From: Microbacterium sp. Leaf320
Lineage (GTDB): Bacteria > Actinomycetota > Actinomycetes > Actinomycetales > Microbacteriaceae
Length of the DNA: 64,000 bases
Direction of reading: 5' to 3'
NCBI RefSeq assembly: GCF_001423485.1
Contig: NZ_LMOD01000003.1
Coordinates: 124,001-188,000, forward strand
Shown: positions 54,099 through 63,083 of the stretch, one piece after another
How positions within the stretch are numbered: the first letter of the stretch is position 1
How the letters are laid out: the number at the start of each line of letters is the position of its first letter
The notes under the pieces: model-generated
Database searches by the model: none
Seen by the model: only the letters and a program-made list of their open reading frames with translations
What the model was told of the DNA's origin: nothing
Translations under genes and position numbers: made by a program

Positions 54099-54668
54099 GT
54101 GACCCCTCCTCGCTCGCTACCCTCGCCCGCTCCTCGACCGATGACAACGCGCAAAAGAAGTGTGGCTGTCGTGTTGGTTGCGATCGCTCTCGGCCAGCTG
54201 CTCGGGTGCGCACCAGGGCCGGCACCGGTGCCCACGCCGACACCTGCATTCGCCAGCGAGGAAGAGGCGTTTGCGGCGGCGGAAGAGGTGTACCGGGCGT
54301 ATTTTGACGCCCTAAGCGCTCGGGCACGTGGTGATTCTGAGCCTGACCCACAAGAGTTTCTTACGTCTCTCGCGCTCGAAAGCGACATCGAGGCTCAAAG
54401 GTCACTACGTGAATGGGGGCTACGGGCCAGCGGGGAGGCGAGGATCCTGTCTTTCCGCGGGACAGAGGCAAGTATTGGCGAGCCGACCGCGAAAGTCGAA
54501 GGAATGGTGTGCATCGACGTATCTGAGTTTCGAGTCGTTGATGCGGGCGGCATCGACGTCACCCCTCCTGACCGAGGCGACGTTGTCGCACAGCTCGTGG
54601 AATTCTCCGGAGACGGCGATAACCTGCTGATCGCTCACGAGGATTCCGCAGATGGGGAGACATGCTAA
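54099..54668 (+). CDS. Hypothetical lipoprotein
   Basis: The 189-residue protein has a basic N-terminus (residues 1-20), a hydrophobic segment and lipobox LGQLLGC (Cys37). The mature part begins with Pro/Thr repeats and an Ala/Glu-rich helix (ASEEEAFAAAEEVYRAYFDA), as in many actinobacterial surface lipoproteins. The domain is unrecognised. Codon use is less GC-biased than in the surrounding genes. It overlaps the next gene by 7 bases; the pair probably works together. Confidence 0.72.
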   Translation: MTPPRSLPSPAPRPMTTRKRSVAVVLVAIALGQLLGCAPGPAPVPTPTPAFASEEEAFAAAEEVYRAYFDALSARARGDSEPDPQEFLTSLALESDIEAQRSLREWGLRASGEARILSFRGTEASIGEPTAKVEGMVCIDVSEFRVVDAGGIDVTPPDRGDVVAQLVEFSGDGDNLLIAHEDSADGETC

Positions 54669-55498
54669 CCAGGACCGCGATGGCCTTGATGGCCGTCGCA
54701 CTAGTGCTGGCGATGCCTAACGCTGCCACTCGGGCTAGTTCGGGCTGCACCACGTCCTCGCAAATGATGGGTCTCTGCGGTTCAACCGACGGCTCGTCTC
54801 TTACGATCTCCGGCACGCAACAGCAGCAGGGCACCAACCCGAACACGGACACACGCCGGAGCAACGGCGGCCCCTCCGACCCCGGTGCACCATCGGGGCC
54901 GAGCGATGAGGCGATCGATCTCGCGGCGTGCATGGATGACTCGGGCACCACGCGATGCGCACCCCGTCTGAACCGGCCCGCTGCGCCGGCGGCGACCCCG
55001 CTGGCGACGGGCACTCCGACGATCGTCATCTCCGACCTCGCGCGGTTCGCCCCGGCATCCGTCCTCGCCACCGCCGAGCCGGGAAACCTCGGGATCGCCG
55101 GCATGCCGACGAACTTCATCGGCGCAGCGACATCGCAGGTCCAAGACGGCGAGCTGTTCGGCATCCCCCTCCGCGTCCGCTTCACACCGGCCGGATACGA
55201 CTACACGTTCGGCGACGGCAGCTTCGCGACAGTGACGACACCGGGGCAGACCTGGGAGGCGCTCGGTCAGGCGCAGTTCACGCCGACCCCGACCAGCCAC
55301 GTCTACCGCGACCCCGGCGTGTACCCAGCCCGAGTTGACATCCGATACACCGCACAGGTGGACCTCGGCGGCGGATGGATCGACATTCCCGGGCAGCTCA
55401 CGACGCCCGGTGCCGTCCAGGATATCCGCATCCTCGAGGCCCGCACCGCGCTCGTCGCCCACACCTGCGACGAGAACCCGGCCGGCATAGGCTGCTGA
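54662..55498 (+). CDS. Secreted protein with PKD-like motif
   Basis: The 278-residue precursor has a signal peptide (MALMAVALVLAMPNAATRAS, cut near residue 26), several Cys (CTTSSQMMGLC), and a low-complexity Pro/Ser/Gly linker. A C-terminal domain contains YDYTFGDGS and HVYRDPGVYPARV, the two halves of a PKD-type beta sandwich. Such a domain suggests extracellular adhesion or binding. The N-terminal third has lower GC than its surroundings. It overlaps the lipoprotein gene by 7 bases. Function unknown. Confidence 0.75.
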   Translation: MLTRTAMALMAVALVLAMPNAATRASSGCTTSSQMMGLCGSTDGSSLTISGTQQQQGTNPNTDTRRSNGGPSDPGAPSGPSDEAIDLAACMDDSGTTRCAPRLNRPAAPAATPLATGTPTIVISDLARFAPASVLATAEPGNLGIAGMPTNFIGAATSQVQDGELFGIPLRVRFTPAGYDYTFGDGSFATVTTPGQTWEALGQAQFTPTPTSHVYRDPGVYPARVDIRYTAQVDLGGGWIDIPGQLTTPGAVQDIRILEARTALVAHTCDENPAGIGC

Positions 55499-55559
55499 AG
55501 AACGCACCGCAGCAGCACGCCAACAAGAAAGACCCCCGGCCCCGAAGGTCGGAGCGGCC

Positions 55560-55640
55560 CTGTTCTGTCAGATGGCTGATCGCTTTCTCGTACGACTCGA
55601 CGATCTCGAGGAGGCTCGGCCTTCCGAGAGCAGATTCACC
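55560..55640 (-). pseudogene. Decayed 3' end of a sugar-binding-protein gene
   Basis: Bases 55576-55619 match the 3' end of the intact sugar-binding protein gene (56793-56836) at 39 of 44 positions, including the codons for PSLLEIV-SY. The stop codon is lost by change (TAA to AAA) and the rest of the gene is absent. It is a fragment without its own start. Confidence 0.6.
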
Positions 55641-55690
55641 TACGGCGCTCTGCTACTCGAGACGCAGCCGCCGACCGATCCCCTCCGGCC

Positions 55691-55696
55691 TAAACT
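55691..55696 (+). promoter_or_regulatory. -10 element of a leaderless promoter (spermidine-synthase-like gene)
   Basis: TAAACT ends 6 bases before GTG 55703. No ribosome site is present. Confidence 0.5.
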
Positions 55697-55702
55697 AGAC
55701 AG

Positions 55703-56629
55703 GTGCCATGGAGTCGCCGGGTGTTCTCGCTCTCACTAGCCAACCGCAAGGCAAAGCTGGTGCAGTCGAGAAGGCGACCCGGTCGCTTCGAGCTCAGCGT
55801 GGATGGAATTGCGCAGTCCGTCGTCTCGATCACCGAACCCACCGACCTCGAGTACAGCTACACCCAACACATCGCCCGCGCAATGGATGCCGCCGCCGAG
55901 CCTGATGCGCCGCTGTTCACCGTGCATCTGGGGGCCGGAGCACTCACGCTGGCGCGCTACGTCCAGGCGACGCGCGCCGGATCACCTCAGCTGGTGGTGG
56001 AGTTCGAACCCGCGCTCTACGCCGCCGTCATCGACGCGCTGCCATTGCCTTCCGGGTCTGACATACGAGTCATCCTCGGTGACGCTCGGACGGTCGCGGA
56101 CGCCGCTCTTCCGAATGAGAAGACATCGCCGGTGCAGTCATCTCCGTCCCCCGGACTTGACGACGCAGCGAGTTATCGCACCGCAATCGACACAGATTGG
56201 GTGGAGGCGTGCTTCACCGTCGTCGATCTCTGGGATGCCGCCGTCATCCGGCATCGTGTGGCCAGCCAGGAGTTCTATCGCCGGGTCGCCGCGCGCTCCG
56301 CAGCAGCGGGCGTAGTCGCCGTGAACCTGCTCGACGGGCATCCGTTCGAATACTCACGACGACAGGCCGCGACCCTGAGCACCGTGTTCGATCACGTCGC
56401 TGTCGTGCTCGACGCAGAGCCGGAAGATGCGGAAGGGCCGCTCGGCAACGTCGTCATATTCGCGAGCGATGAGCCGCTGGACAAGGTGACTGCCTCCGCT
56501 TTGCTCGACACACCGCGACCTCATCTCCTCCGAGATGGCCCTCTGACGTCGTGGATCGCTGAAGCGCGCATCATGACAGATGCCGACGGCACAGACTCTC
56601 CCGATCCCGACGACCCCCGCTGGGGCTAG
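55703..56629 (+). CDS. Spermidine-synthase-like methyltransferase-fold protein
   Basis: The 308-residue protein has the polyamine-synthase-like Rossmann region: DLEYSYTQHIARAMDAAA, TVHLGAGALTLARY (nucleoside-binding loop), VVEFEPALY and VILGDARTV (acidic residues in the usual places). The catalytic Asp region is altered (VVDLWDAA). In actinobacteria such proteins are usually annotated as spermidine synthase-like and may not make spermidine. The GTG at 55703 follows a TAAACT element. It lies between the gene remnant and the intact sugar-binding gene. Confidence 0.75.
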   Translation: MPWSRRVFSLSLANRKAKLVQSRRRPGRFELSVDGIAQSVVSITEPTDLEYSYTQHIARAMDAAAEPDAPLFTVHLGAGALTLARYVQATRAGSPQLVVEFEPALYAAVIDALPLPSGSDIRVILGDARTVADAALPNEKTSPVQSSPSPGLDDAASYRTAIDTDWVEACFTVVDLWDAAVIRHRVASQEFYRRVAARSAAAGVVAVNLLDGHPFEYSRRQAATLSTVFDHVAVVLDAEPEDAEGPLGNVVIFASDEPLDKVTASALLDTPRPHLLRDGPLTSWIAEARIMTDADGTDSPDPDDPRWG

Positions 56630-56712
56630 CGCACCGCGTGCGGACGTCTTCCGACAGAGGACGGCCGCTTCCCGCCAGCGGCTCGCCCGCGCGCGGCTCG
56701 CACCGCGTGCGG
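56630..56712. repeat. Two direct copies of a 14-bp imperfect palindrome
   Basis: CGCACCGCGTGCGG occurs at 56630-56643 and 56699-56712, in the gap between the spermidine-synthase-like gene and the sugar transport operon. Each copy has GC-rich self-complementary ends. Confidence 0.7.
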
Positions 56713-56741
56713 TGTGAAAAGTCGACCCGACATGGCAAAGA

Positions 56742-56769
56742 GCCGCCCGGGTCGTATGACCCGGACGGC
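56742..56769 (-). terminator. Terminator of the sugar ABC transporter operon
   Basis: 12-bp arms (56742-56753 with 56758-56769, one mismatch) end 31 bases from the binding-protein stop. On the minus strand TCTTTGCC follows, giving a short U tract. Confidence 0.8.
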
Positions 56770-56800
56770 CCCTCGTTTGCCCTTGGCGAGGACTAATCGC

Positions 56801-57922
56801 TTACTGGTACGACTTCACGATCTCGAGGAGGCTCGGCACGTTGGCGTATGCCTCGGCCGCGTTCTCCTTGGTGACGATGATCGGGTCGAGCAGGTATGCC
56901 GGAACGACCTTGGCGCCGTTGTCGTACGACTCTTCGTCGTTGACGTCGACGTCCTCGCCCTTCTGCAGCTGGCCGACCATCTTGATCGACTGCTCGACGA
57001 GCAGCGCGGTGTCCTTGTTGATCGTGGAGTACTGGATGCCCTCCATGATCGACTTCACCGACTCGACCTCGGAGTCCTGACCCGTGACGACCGGAACCGG
57101 CTTGCCGGCCTGCTGCACCGAGGTGATGATGGCGCGAGCAAGGGTGTCGTTCGGGGACAGCACGCCGTCGAGAACCGTGTCACCGCTGTACGAACCGGTG
57201 AGCAGCGTGTCCATGCGGTTCTGAGCGTTCTCCGCGAGCCAGCCCTCGGTCGCGGTCTGGGCGATCTCGGTCTGACCCGAGACGACGACCAGGTTGCCGT
57301 TGTCGATCTCCGGCTGCAGGACGTCCATGGCGCCGTCGAAGAAGACCTTCGAGTTGGCGTCATCAGGCGAACCCGAGAAGAGCTCGATGTTGTACGGAGC
57401 CTCGTGGCCCGCACGTGCGGCGAGACCGTCGAGCAGAGCCTGGCCCTGCAGCTGGCCGACCTTGAAGTTGTCGAACGCGACGTAGTAGTCGACAGCCTCG
57501 GTGTTCTCGATGAGACGGTCATACGCGATCACGTACGCGCCGGCGTCCTTGGCCGCCTGCACCTGCGTGGCGAGCTGCTTGCCGTCCTTGGCACCGATGA
57601 TGATGACCTTGGCACCGTTGGTGACCATGGCCTGGATCTGGTTCTGCTGCTCGGCGACCGTGTTGCTCGCGGGAGCGTACTGGACGTCGGCCTTGAAGCC
57701 GGCCTTCTCCAGCCCGTCCGTGAACAGCTGACCGGCGAGGACCCAGTTCTCACTGGTCTTGTCGGGGAGCGCGACACCAATCGAGGAGTCGGCCGCGAAG
57801 CCTGCTGCGGCCTCGTCGCCGGAGCCCGAGCCGGTGTCTCCACCGCGCTCTGCCGAGCAGCCGGTGAGGGCGAAGGCAGCCGTCGCGACGAGCGCTGTCG
57901 CTGTGACGATGATCTTCTTCAT
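56801..57922 (-). CDS. Multiple-sugar ABC transporter substrate-binding lipoprotein (ChvE/XylF-like)
   Basis: The 373-residue precursor has lipobox FALTGC (Cys22) and an acidic Gly/Ser linker. The mature protein is a periplasmic-binding-protein-like type I fold: IGVALPDKTSENWVLAG, the central VIAYDRLIENTEAVDYYVAFDN hinge region, and VVTGQDSEVESVKSI near the end. This pattern fits ChvE- or XylF-like monosaccharide binders (galactose, glucose, arabinose or xylose). It is the last gene of the operon, 60 bases after the permease, but its own hairpin may keep its message stable. Confidence 0.9.
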   Translation of the reverse strand: MKKIIVTATALVATAAFALTGCSAERGGDTGSGSGDEAAAGFAADSSIGVALPDKTSENWVLAGQLFTDGLEKAGFKADVQYAPASNTVAEQQNQIQAMVTNGAKVIIIGAKDGKQLATQVQAAKDAGAYVIAYDRLIENTEAVDYYVAFDNFKVGQLQGQALLDGLAARAGHEAPYNIELFSGSPDDANSKVFFDGAMDVLQPEIDNGNLVVVSGQTEIAQTATEGWLAENAQNRMDTLLTGSYSGDTVLDGVLSPNDTLARAIITSVQQAGKPVPVVTGQDSEVESVKSIMEGIQYSTINKDTALLVEQSIKMVGQLQKGEDVDVNDEESYDNGAKVVPAYLLDPIIVTKENAAEAYANVPSLLEIVKSYQ

Positions 57923-57982
57923 GTGATCTCTTTCTGTGTGATGTGACGGATTCTGCGTGCGAGCACTGCGCGGAGAGTCCGC

Positions 57983-59338
57983 TTACTCGGCCCTCGTCTT
58001 GTCGACGGGCGGGGCTTGGTAAGTCCTGTTGGGTTCGAAGGTCGGCGTGGCCTCCGGGTCGTCCTTGCGATTCGAACGACGCATCATGAAGCCGATCAGC
58101 GAGGGGCGACCCTGCTGCTTGTTCCACACGTCGATGCCGACCGCGAGCAGCAGCACGAGGCCCTTGATCATCGAGACGACGTCGGCGCCCTGGCCGAGAA
58201 GGGCCAGACCGTTGTTGAGGAAGGCCATGACGAGACCACCGATGATCGACCCGATGACCGTTCCGATACCGCCGGCGACGGCAGCGCCACCGATGAAGAC
58301 GGATGCGATCGCGTCCAGCTCCCAGCCGGTACCGTCGTTCGGGCCGGATGCCTGCGAACGGGCGACGAAGATCATTCCGGCGAGAGCGGCCATCATCGAC
58401 ATGTTCATCATGACGAAGAAGTCGACCCAGCGATCCTTCACACCCGAGAGGCGTGCGGCCTGACGGTTGCCACCCACAGCGTAGATGTGACGGCCGAAGA
58501 CCGTGTTGCGGGTGACGAACGAGTAGATGACCACGAGCGCGAGCAGGATGATGCCCGGGACCGGGAAGCTCGTGCCGGGGCGACCGGTGGCGAACATCCA
58601 GCCGGCGGCGAGGACGACGACCGAGAGCAGCACGACCTTGACCGTGCTCACCCACACGGGAGCACTGTCGGAACCCATCTTGTGCTGGATGCGGCGGGTG
58701 CGGATCTCCCAGAAGACGAGCCAGGCGACACCGAGCAGCGCGAGGATCATCGTCGGCACGTTGAACGGCAGCGGCAGGCCGACCTCGGGAAGGTAGCCGG
58801 TTCCGATGTACTGGAAGCCCTTGGGCACCGGGATGGTCTGCGCGTCACCGATGAACTGCTGGGCGCCACGGAAGAAGAGCATTCCGGCGAGCGTCACGAT
58901 GAACGCGGGCACGCCGACGTAGGCGACCCAGAATCCCTGCCAGGCACCGACCAGAGCTCCCACACCCAGGCCGAGCAGGATCGCCAGCGGCCAGGGGAGG
59001 TTCCAGTCGGCCATCGACTTCGCCACGATGATGCCGGTGAAGGCGGCGACGGATCCGACCGACAGGTCGATGTGGCCCATGATGATGACCATCACCATGC
59101 CGATCGCCAGGATCAGGATGAACGAGTACTGGTTGATGACGTTGATCAGGTTGCCCGGGGTCAGCGTCGCGCCAGCGGGGTTCTTCAACAGCGTCATGAC
59201 CTCGAAGAACAGGATGATGACGATGAGGCTGCCCAGGATGCCGAACTGGCGCAGCGAGGAAGTGCCGTTGCTTCCGAACATCTTGCGGATGTCGCTGAAG
59301 TGGAAGCCACGCTTCGTTGTCGTGAGGTCGGTGGTCAT
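57983..59338 (-). CDS. Multiple-sugar ABC transporter permease
   Basis: The 451-residue permease belongs to the monosaccharide (CUT2) type. About ten helices include the core [19 protein letters not shown] and [14 protein letters not shown]. The long form (over 400 residues) resembles GguB/XylH. ATG 59338 overlaps the ATPase gene by 4 bases; open frame upstream is the shadow of the ATPase. Confidence 0.92.
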   Translation of the reverse strand: MTTDLTTTKRGFHFSDIRKMFGSNGTSSLRQFGILGSLIVIILFFEVMTLLKNPAGATLTPGNLINVINQYSFILILAIGMVMVIIMGHIDLSVGSVAAFTGIIVAKSMADWNLPWPLAILLGLGVGALVGAWQGFWVAYVGVPAFIVTLAGMLFFRGAQQFIGDAQTIPVPKGFQYIGTGYLPEVGLPLPFNVPTMILALLGVAWLVFWEIRTRRIQHKMGSDSAPVWVSTVKVVLLSVVVLAAGWMFATGRPGTSFPVPGIILLALVVIYSFVTRNTVFGRHIYAVGGNRQAARLSGVKDRWVDFFVMMNMSMMAALAGMIFVARSQASGPNDGTGWELDAIASVFIGGAAVAGGIGTVIGSIIGGLVMAFLNNGLALLGQGADVVSMIKGLVLLLAVGIDVWNKQQGRPSLIGFMMRRSNRKDDPEATPTFEPNRTYQAPPVDKTRAE

Positions 59339-60903
59339 GCGGGTGCTTTCTGGTTCGCGGAGGTCATGCTGCGCATGAGTGCCTCGGGTGTCGCCTGGTC
59401 GGCCGGGATGCAGTCGGTGACCCGACCTTCGAAGACTGTGTAGATGCGGTCGGAGATGCCGAGGAGCTCGGGCAGCTCGCTCGAGATGACGATCACGCCC
59501 TTGCCCTGGGAGGCGAGCTCGTTGATGATCGCGTAGATCTCGTACTTCGCTCCGACGTCGATGCCTCGGGTCGGCTCGTCGAGGATCAGCAAATCGGGGT
59601 CGGTGAACATCCACCGCGCCAGCACGACCTTCTGCTGGTTTCCGCCGGACAGCTTGCCGACGCCCTCCTCGACACTCGGCGCCTTGATGCGCAGCGCCTT
59701 GCGGTACTGCTCGGCGATCGAGAACTCCTGGCGCTCGTCGACCACGCCGCGCTTCGAGATCTTCGACAGCTTCGCCGCGACGACCGAGCGCTTGATGGTG
59801 TCGAGCAGGTTGAGACCCAGCACCTTGCGGTCCTCGCTGACATACGCGAGACCGTGCTTGATCGCGGACGAGACGTCGGGCATCGAGATCTCCCGGCCGT
59901 CCTTGATGACCTGGCCGCCCAGGAACGTGCCGTACGAGCGACCGAACAGGCTCATCATGAACTCGGTGCGACCGGCGCCCATGAGGCCTGCGATGCCGAC
60001 GACCTCGCCGCGGCGGACGTTGATGCTCGAGCCCTTCACGACCATGCGCTCGGAGACCGTCGGGTGCTGCACCCACCAGTCCTTGACCTCGAAGAAGACC
60101 TCGCCGATCTCGGGCGTGCGGTCGGGGTAGCGGCTCTCGAGCGAGCGGCCGACCATGCCGCGGATGATGCGGTCCTCGTTGATCTCGCCGCGCGAGATGT
60201 CGAGGGTCTCGACCGTGCGGCCGTCGCGGATGATCGTGATCTCGTCGGCGATCTGCTCGATCTCGTTGAGCTTGTGACTGATCATGATCGATGCGATCCC
60301 CTTGGCCTTGAGGCCGAGGATCAGGTCGAGCAGGTGCTGCGAGTCGTTCTCGTTCAGCGCCGCGGTCGGCTCGTCGAGGATGAGCAGCTTGACGTCCTTG
60401 TTGAGCGCCTTCGCGATCTCGATGAGCTGCTGCTTGCCGACACCGAGGGTCTTGATCGCCACATCGGGGTCTTCACGCAGACCGACACGGGCGAGCAGCT
60501 CGACCGTGCGCTGGCGCTGCGCCTGCCAGTCGATACGGCCGAAGTGACGGATCTCGTTGCCGAGGAAGATGTTCTCGGTGATCGAGAGCTCGGGGATCAG
60601 CGCGAGCTCCTGGTGGATGATCGCGATTCCCGCCTGCTCGCTGGCCGCGATGTCGCGGTAGCGCTGCTCCTCGCCGTAGAGCAGGATCTCCCCGTCGTAC
60701 GTGCCGTAGGGGTACACGCCGGAGAGGACCTTCATCAGAGTCGACTTCCCGGCGCCGTTCTCCCCGCAGATCGCATGGATCTCTCCTGCGCGGACGGTGA
60801 TGGACACGTCGGACAGCGCCTTGACTCCCGGGAACTCCTTGGTGATGCTGCGCATCTCCAGGATGGGGCCTGACACGACCGGCAACGTTGCTGTGGTGCT
60901 CAC
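59335..60903 (-). CDS. Multiple-sugar ABC transporter ATP-binding protein (two ATPase domains)
   Basis: The 522-residue protein has two ATPase domains. The first has Walker [11 protein letters not shown], signature-like region [11 protein letters not shown] and Walker [12 protein letters not shown]. The second has the degenerate Walker [11 protein letters not shown] and signature [12 protein letters not shown] with [12 protein letters not shown]. It resembles GguA/XylG-like sugar ATPases. The GTG start at 60903 is chosen for the GAGGAAG ribosome site 7 bases upstream. The promoter and operator lie just upstream. Confidence 0.92.
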   Translation of the reverse strand: MSTTATLPVVSGPILEMRSITKEFPGVKALSDVSITVRAGEIHAICGENGAGKSTLMKVLSGVYPYGTYDGEILLYGEEQRYRDIAASEQAGIAIIHQELALIPELSITENIFLGNEIRHFGRIDWQAQRQRTVELLARVGLREDPDVAIKTLGVGKQQLIEIAKALNKDVKLLILDEPTAALNENDSQHLLDLILGLKAKGIASIMISHKLNEIEQIADEITIIRDGRTVETLDISRGEINEDRIIRGMVGRSLESRYPDRTPEIGEVFFEVKDWWVQHPTVSERMVVKGSSINVRRGEVVGIAGLMGAGRTEFMMSLFGRSYGTFLGGQVIKDGREISMPDVSSAIKHGLAYVSEDRKVLGLNLLDTIKRSVVAAKLSKISKRGVVDERQEFSIAEQYRKALRIKAPSVEEGVGKLSGGNQQKVVLARWMFTDPDLLILDEPTRGIDVGAKYEIYAIINELASQGKGVIVISSELPELLGISDRIYTVFEGRVTDCIPADQATPEALMRSMTSANQKAPA

Positions 60904-60935
60904 AAGATCTTCCTCGCGACGGGCGGTCACACTCG

Positions 60936-60951
60936 ATGTGACCGTTCACAT
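60936..60951 (-). promoter_or_regulatory. Operator for the LacI-type regulator
   Basis: ATGTGACCGTTCACAT is a perfect palindrome of the form TGTGA-N4-TCACA. A second overlapping palindrome, CGGTCACA and TGTGACCG spaced by five bases, occupies 60924-60944. The sites lie just after the promoter and could block transcription. Confidence 0.7.
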
Positions 60952-60959
60952 TGGATTAC

Positions 60960-60988
60960 ATAGTCTACGCTCGCTCAGGCGGTGTCAA
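60960..60988 (-). promoter_or_regulatory. Promoter of the sugar ABC transporter operon
   Basis: On the minus strand consensus TTGACA (60988-60983) is followed after 17 bases by GACTAT (60965-60960), with an overlapping TAGACT at 15-base spacing. The operator follows 8 bases downstream. Confidence 0.7.
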
Positions 60989-61010
60989 GACCACGAGCGA
61001 AATTGTGGCC

Positions 61011-62024
61011 TTATCGAGCGGCCGATGATTCCCTGGTGCGCAGGGTCGTCTGCAGCGGCCCGAACTGCGGCGTCTGCTCTCCGCGGATCTGGGCGAGCAG
61101 CAGACGCACGGCCCGGCGGCCGAGCTCGGGGAAGTCCTGGTGCACCGTGCTGAGCGTCGGCGCGACATGGGCCGCGACCGGGATGTCGTCGAACCCGACG
61201 ACGCTCACGTCCTCCGGCACACGGATGCCGGCGTCACGGAAACCGTGCAGCAGACCGATCGCCATCTGGTCGTTCGCGACGAACACCGCGGTGAAGTCAC
61301 GACGACGCGACAGCTCCTGCCCTGCGAAGTAGCCGAAATCCGCCGTCCAGTCTCCGCGGATGGGCGGGAAGGTCGGCAGGTCGGCCTCGCGCAGGGCATC
61401 CAGGTAGCCGCGCATGCGCGACTCCGCCTCGATCCAGTCCTGCGGGCCCGCGATGTGGATGATGTCGCTGTGCCCGAGCCCGATCAGGTGCTCGGTGGCC
61501 TTGCGTGCACCGGCGACCTGGTCGGCCGACAGGCTCACCCCGTCGGAGCCGGACGCGGTCTGCAGCGACACGAACGGGATCTCCACCGCCATTCCACGAA
61601 GCACATGGAACGCCCGCACCTGCGGCGCCAGCACCACGATGCCGTCGACCTGCTCTCGAGCCAGCTGCCTGAGCGCACTCCCGATGGCCTCGGGAGTCGT
61701 GGCCGAGAGGTTCAGCGTCGAGACCGAATACCCCTCCTCGCGCGCCGCATCCTCGATGCCGACGATCGAGGAGGTGGGGCCGAACTCGCCGACCGTCGCC
61801 GCGAGGATGCCGAGCATGTTGGACTTGCTCGTCACCAACGCCCTGGCAGCGAGATTCGGGCGGTAGTCGAGCACCGCGATGGCGTCGAGCACCTTGGCCT
61901 TGGTCTCAGGGCGGATGCTCGGGTGGTCGTTCAGCACTCGGGAGACGGTCTGATGCGACACTCCTGCGAGGCGCGCGACGTCGCGGATGCTGGGCATGCG
62001 GGCACGCTCGGAGGCCGTCGACAT
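61011..62024 (-). CDS. LacI-family transcriptional regulator
   Basis: The 337-residue repressor has a helix-turn-helix, SIRDVARLAGVSHQTVSRVLND (about 12-33), and a ligand-binding domain with VDGIVVLAPQ and FDDIPVAAHVAPTLSTV. ATG 62024 was chosen since AGGAGG lies 6 bases upstream; the GTG one codon earlier is too near it. It lies upstream of and in line with the sugar transporter. Matching operators before both genes point to control of the transporter and of itself. Confidence 0.9.
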   Translation of the reverse strand: MSTASERARMPSIRDVARLAGVSHQTVSRVLNDHPSIRPETKAKVLDAIAVLDYRPNLAARALVTSKSNMLGILAATVGEFGPTSSIVGIEDAAREEGYSVSTLNLSATTPEAIGSALRQLAREQVDGIVVLAPQVRAFHVLRGMAVEIPFVSLQTASGSDGVSLSADQVAGARKATEHLIGLGHSDIIHIAGPQDWIEAESRMRGYLDALREADLPTFPPIRGDWTADFGYFAGQELSRRRDFTAVFVANDQMAIGLLHGFRDAGIRVPEDVSVVGFDDIPVAAHVAPTLSTVHQDFPELGRRAVRLLLAQIRGEQTPQFGPLQTTLRTRESSAAR

Positions 62025-62040
62025 CACAGACCTCCTCGTA

Positions 62041-62070
62041 TGTGCACGGTCACATCGTCTCTACATTATG
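62041..62070 (-). promoter_or_regulatory. Operator and promoter of the LacI-type regulator
   Basis: TGTGCACGGTCACA (62041-62054) differs by one base from TGTGA-N4-TCACA. CATAAT on the minus strand (62070-62065) is a -10 element. The site suggests autoregulation. Confidence 0.6.
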
Positions 62071-62137
62071 TATGCCAGGCACGCCGAGCGCACGCCGAGC
62101 CGGTGCCGCGCGTGTGTCGAGCGGGTACCGCGACCGC

Positions 62138-63070
62138 TCAGGAGATGATGCGGGCGCCCTGCACAGGGCCATGCACATGCAGCGACTCGAGGCCGTGCTC
62201 GCGCAGCAGCGACTGCACCTCCTGCGCGCCCTCGGGGCTCGCGCACAGCAGCGCGACCGTCGGGCCGGAGCCCGACACGATCCCCTGCAGGGCTCCGGCA
62301 TGGATGCCGCGCAGGATCGTCGTCTCGAGCTCAGGGCGCTCGTAGAGAGCGGCCTCCTGCAGATCGTTGTAGATGCTCTCGGCCAGCAGATCCGGATCTC
62401 CCGAGCGCAGCGCCTGGAGCACCGGTGCCGGCACCTCCAGGGAGAGGGGCGGATCGTCGGCGAGAGCGCCCTCGTCATCGCGCAGGGCGTCGAGCCGGGC
62501 ATAGACCACCGGCGTCGAGAGCCCCTCATCGCTCTGGACGAGCACCCAGTCGAAGCGGCCGCGGGCCAGCGCCGGGTTCAGCTGGTCACCGCGACCGGTG
62601 CCGACAGCGGTGCCGCCGTGCAGCGCGAACGGCACGTCGGCGCCGAGACGAGCGCCGAGCTCGTGCAGACGCGCCGTCGAGAAGCCGGTGCCCCACAGGG
62701 CATCGCACGCGACGAGGGCTGCGGCCGCATCCGCCGATCCGCCGCCCATGCCACCGGCGACCGGCACGCTCTTGCGGATCTCGAGCGCGACGCCGCCGTC
62801 GTACTCCGCCGCCGTGGCGAGGAGCTTCGCGGCCCGCATGGCGAGGTTCCGATCATCCAGCGGCACGGCGTCCGGGTCATCGACGCCCGATACCGTGATC
62901 GAGAAGTCGTCGGCGTGCCTGGCGATCACGTCCTCATACAGCGACACCGCCTGGAACACCGTCGCGAGCGCGTGATAGCCGTCATCGTGACGGCCTCCCA
63001 CGCCGAGATAGACGTTGATCTTTCCCGGAGCGCGGACATGAACCGAGTCGACGGGGGCGGCGAAGCTCAT
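62138..63070 (-). CDS. ispE: 4-diphosphocytidyl-2-C-methyl-D-erythritol kinase
   Basis: GHMP kinase of the non-mevalonate isoprenoid pathway. The 310-residue protein has VRAPGKINVYLGVGGRHDDGYH, the ATP-binding glycine loop PVAGGMGGGSADAAAAL and the C-terminal GSGPTVALL. ATG 63070 was chosen at the start of MSFAAPVDSVHVRAPGK. It is 13 bases after the aldo/keto reductase gene. Confidence 0.94.
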   Translation of the reverse strand: MSFAAPVDSVHVRAPGKINVYLGVGGRHDDGYHALATVFQAVSLYEDVIARHADDFSITVSGVDDPDAVPLDDRNLAMRAAKLLATAAEYDGGVALEIRKSVPVAGGMGGGSADAAAALVACDALWGTGFSTARLHELGARLGADVPFALHGGTAVGTGRGDQLNPALARGRFDWVLVQSDEGLSTPVVYARLDALRDDEGALADDPPLSLEVPAPVLQALRSGDPDLLAESIYNDLQEAALYERPELETTILRGIHAGALQGIVSGSGPTVALLCASPEGAQEVQSLLREHGLESLHVHGPVQGARIIS

Positions 63071-63083
63071 CTCGGGGCTCCCG

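Noticed and set aside
55576..56836. Attachment-site repeats of an integrated element
   Set aside because: The direct repeats are imperfect and there is no integrase or mobile gene between them; a decayed duplicate fits better.
59339..60076. An N-terminal extension of the sugar permease
   Set aside because: It is the shadow of the ATPase gene in another frame; ATG 59338 gives the normal permease start with a 4-base overlap.
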